From: Alphaproteobacteria bacterium
GTDB taxonomy: Bacteria; Pseudomonadota; Alphaproteobacteria; Rickettsiales; SXRF01
NCBI GenBank assembly: GCA_020050695.1
Contig: JAGVKI010000272.1
Location: forward strand, 1-6,030
Reading direction: 5' to 3'
Length of the DNA stretch: 6,030 bases
The number at the start of each line of letters is the position of its first letter. Positions within the stretch are counted from its first letter, which is position 1. The notes beneath the pieces are model-generated. The model ran no database searches. It was not told where the DNA came from and saw only the letters and a list, made by a program, of their open reading frames with translations. A program made the position numbers and the translations under genes. Of this stretch, positions 5,695 to 6,030 are shown in pieces.

Positions 5695-5721
5695 CGAAAA
5701 CTAGTTTCGAATACGTTTTCG
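5695..5721. repeat. CGAAAAC/GTTTTCG inverted repeat, possible operator
   Basis: CGAAAAC (5695-5701) and GTTTTCG (5715-5721) are perfect 7-bp arms, spacer 13 nt. Nested inside are the 10-bp palindrome AAACTAGTTT (5698-5707) and TTCGAA (5706-5711) near the centre. The motif TTTCG therefore occurs in several orientations within 27 bp, the look of a multi-site binding region. No known regulator is recognised. Confidence 0.35.
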
Positions 5722-5743
5722 ATCCTTTTTATTCTTTCATTCC

Positions 5744-5770
5744 CGCCTTGATACAGCAAGCTTACAGGCG
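5744..5770. repeat. Nested inverted repeat just upstream of the 5779 promoter
   Basis: CGCCT (5744-5748) pairs with AGGCG (5766-5770); separately CTTG (5747-5750) pairs with CAAG (5757-5760). It ends 8 bp before the -35 box, where an activator or upstream element could act. Arms are short, so chance is possible. Confidence 0.2.
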
Positions 5771-5778
5771 AAGAAATC

Positions 5779-5807
5779 TTGACATTTTTAGCGCACAAGA
5801 GTATAGC
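5779..5807 (+). promoter_or_regulatory. Sigma70-type promoter for the gene at 5897
   Basis: A perfect -35 TTGACA (5779-5784), an exact 17-nt spacer and a -10 TATAGC (5802-5807; 4 of 6 to TATAAT). The start would be near 5814, giving a leader of about 83 nt before the ATG at 5897. This is the best housekeeping-type promoter in the window and suggests strong expression. Confidence 0.7.
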
Positions 5808-5834
5808 GCATAGCAATGCTGCGATGCGAGATAA

Positions 5835-5846
5835 CATCTGCAGATG
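5835..5846. repeat. 12-bp perfect palindrome in the leader
   Basis: CATCTGCAGATG is its own reverse complement. It lies about 20-30 nt downstream of the predicted start point, a typical place for a repressor operator; as RNA it would fold poorly because there is no loop. Function not known. Confidence 0.35.
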
Positions 5847-5878
5847 ACAGAGTTACCTTACGCATGATCAACAAACCC

Positions 5879-5893
5879 TAACTTTGGGAGTTA
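5879..5893 (+). promoter_or_regulatory. Small hairpin across the ribosome site of the 5897 gene
   Basis: TAACT (5879-5883) and AGTTA (5889-5893) are complementary around the loop TTGGG. The Shine-Dalgarno GGGAG (5886-5890), 6 nt before the ATG, straddles the loop and the right arm. The weak stem could tune ribosome access, or be incidental. Confidence 0.3.
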
Positions 5894-5896
5894 CCC

Positions 5897-6030
5897 ATGA
5901 CTCAACCTACAAAAAAAGTTTCCGCCCAGCCTACAGCCAAGCTTGCTAGCAATGTAGCTAACAAAGCCGCCCGCAATACGTATGCTGCCGTTGAAAGCGG
6001 CCGCGCGTCTGCTGAAAACGTAGTAAAAAT
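5897..6030 (+). CDS. N-terminal part of a small Ala/Lys-rich protein, possibly phasin family
   Basis: The gene runs off the right edge; 44 codons are visible. The start is clear: GGGAG 6 nt upstream, an in-frame stop at 5879-5881 before it, and a strong promoter about 90 nt back. The visible protein starts MTQPTKKVSAQPTAKLASNV, continues with a Lys/Ala/Asn-rich helical stretch, and reaches TYAAVESGRASAENVVK. No signal peptide or membrane segment is seen, so it is probably cytoplasmic. A Thr/Lys/Ala-rich opening and the A-x-x-E-S-G-R-x-x-A-E pattern recall alphaproteobacterial phasins, helical proteins that coat polyhydroxyalkanoate granules, but this is resemblance only. Other small helical, highly expressed proteins remain possible. 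Certain as a gene, uncertain as to family. Confidence 0.6.
   Translation, partial: MTQPTKKVSAQPTAKLASNVANKAARNTYAAVESGRASAENVVK

Noticed and set aside
5655..5837. 60-codon - strand frame in the divergent intergenic region
   Set aside because: It lacks a ribosome site, lies antisense to the strong promoter at 5779-5807 and ends in AT-rich repeats, so it is probably a chance frame.

Overview
This window reads as chromosomal DNA of a flagellated Gram-negative bacterium, most likely an alphaproteobacterium. The clues are the gene order flgF-flgG-flgA-flgH, the outer-membrane L-ring lipoprotein FlgH, a sigma54-type promoter in front of the flagellar genes, and a possible phasin at the right edge. 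The lineage is an inference; no rRNA or tRNA is present to anchor it.

Left edge (1-540): the 3' part of a glycosyltransferase of the family 25 (LPS glycosyltransferase) type, cut by the window start. A 153-nt gap follows and carries a near-consensus sigma54 promoter (615-632).

Flagellar block (694-3806, + strand): four tightly packed genes, flgF (proximal rod), flgG (distal rod), flgA (periplasmic P-ring assembly chaperone) and flgH (L-ring lipoprotein). Gaps are 14 and 14 nt, and flgA and flgH overlap by 14 nt, so this looks like one transcription unit that builds the rod and its outer bushing. A hairpin ends it, and its wobble pairs fit only the + strand RNA. The P-ring gene flgI is not in the window.

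Minus-strand pair (5486-3862): a D-alanyl-D-alanine carboxypeptidase (peptidase S11 / class C PBP) with an unusual Lys/Thr/Ser/Ala linker, and then a 131-residue Ala/Gly/Ser/Thr-rich protein that I do not recognise. The small gene has its own plausible promoter and Shine-Dalgarno and converges on flgH.

Right edge: a divergent intergenic region of about 410 nt (5487-5896) is rich in inverted repeats and contains a strong sigma70-like promoter (5779-5807) for the gene that starts at 5897 and runs off the window. That gene may be a phasin-family protein. The structured intergenic region, the small unknown protein and the leader of the 5897 gene are the least explained parts of the window.
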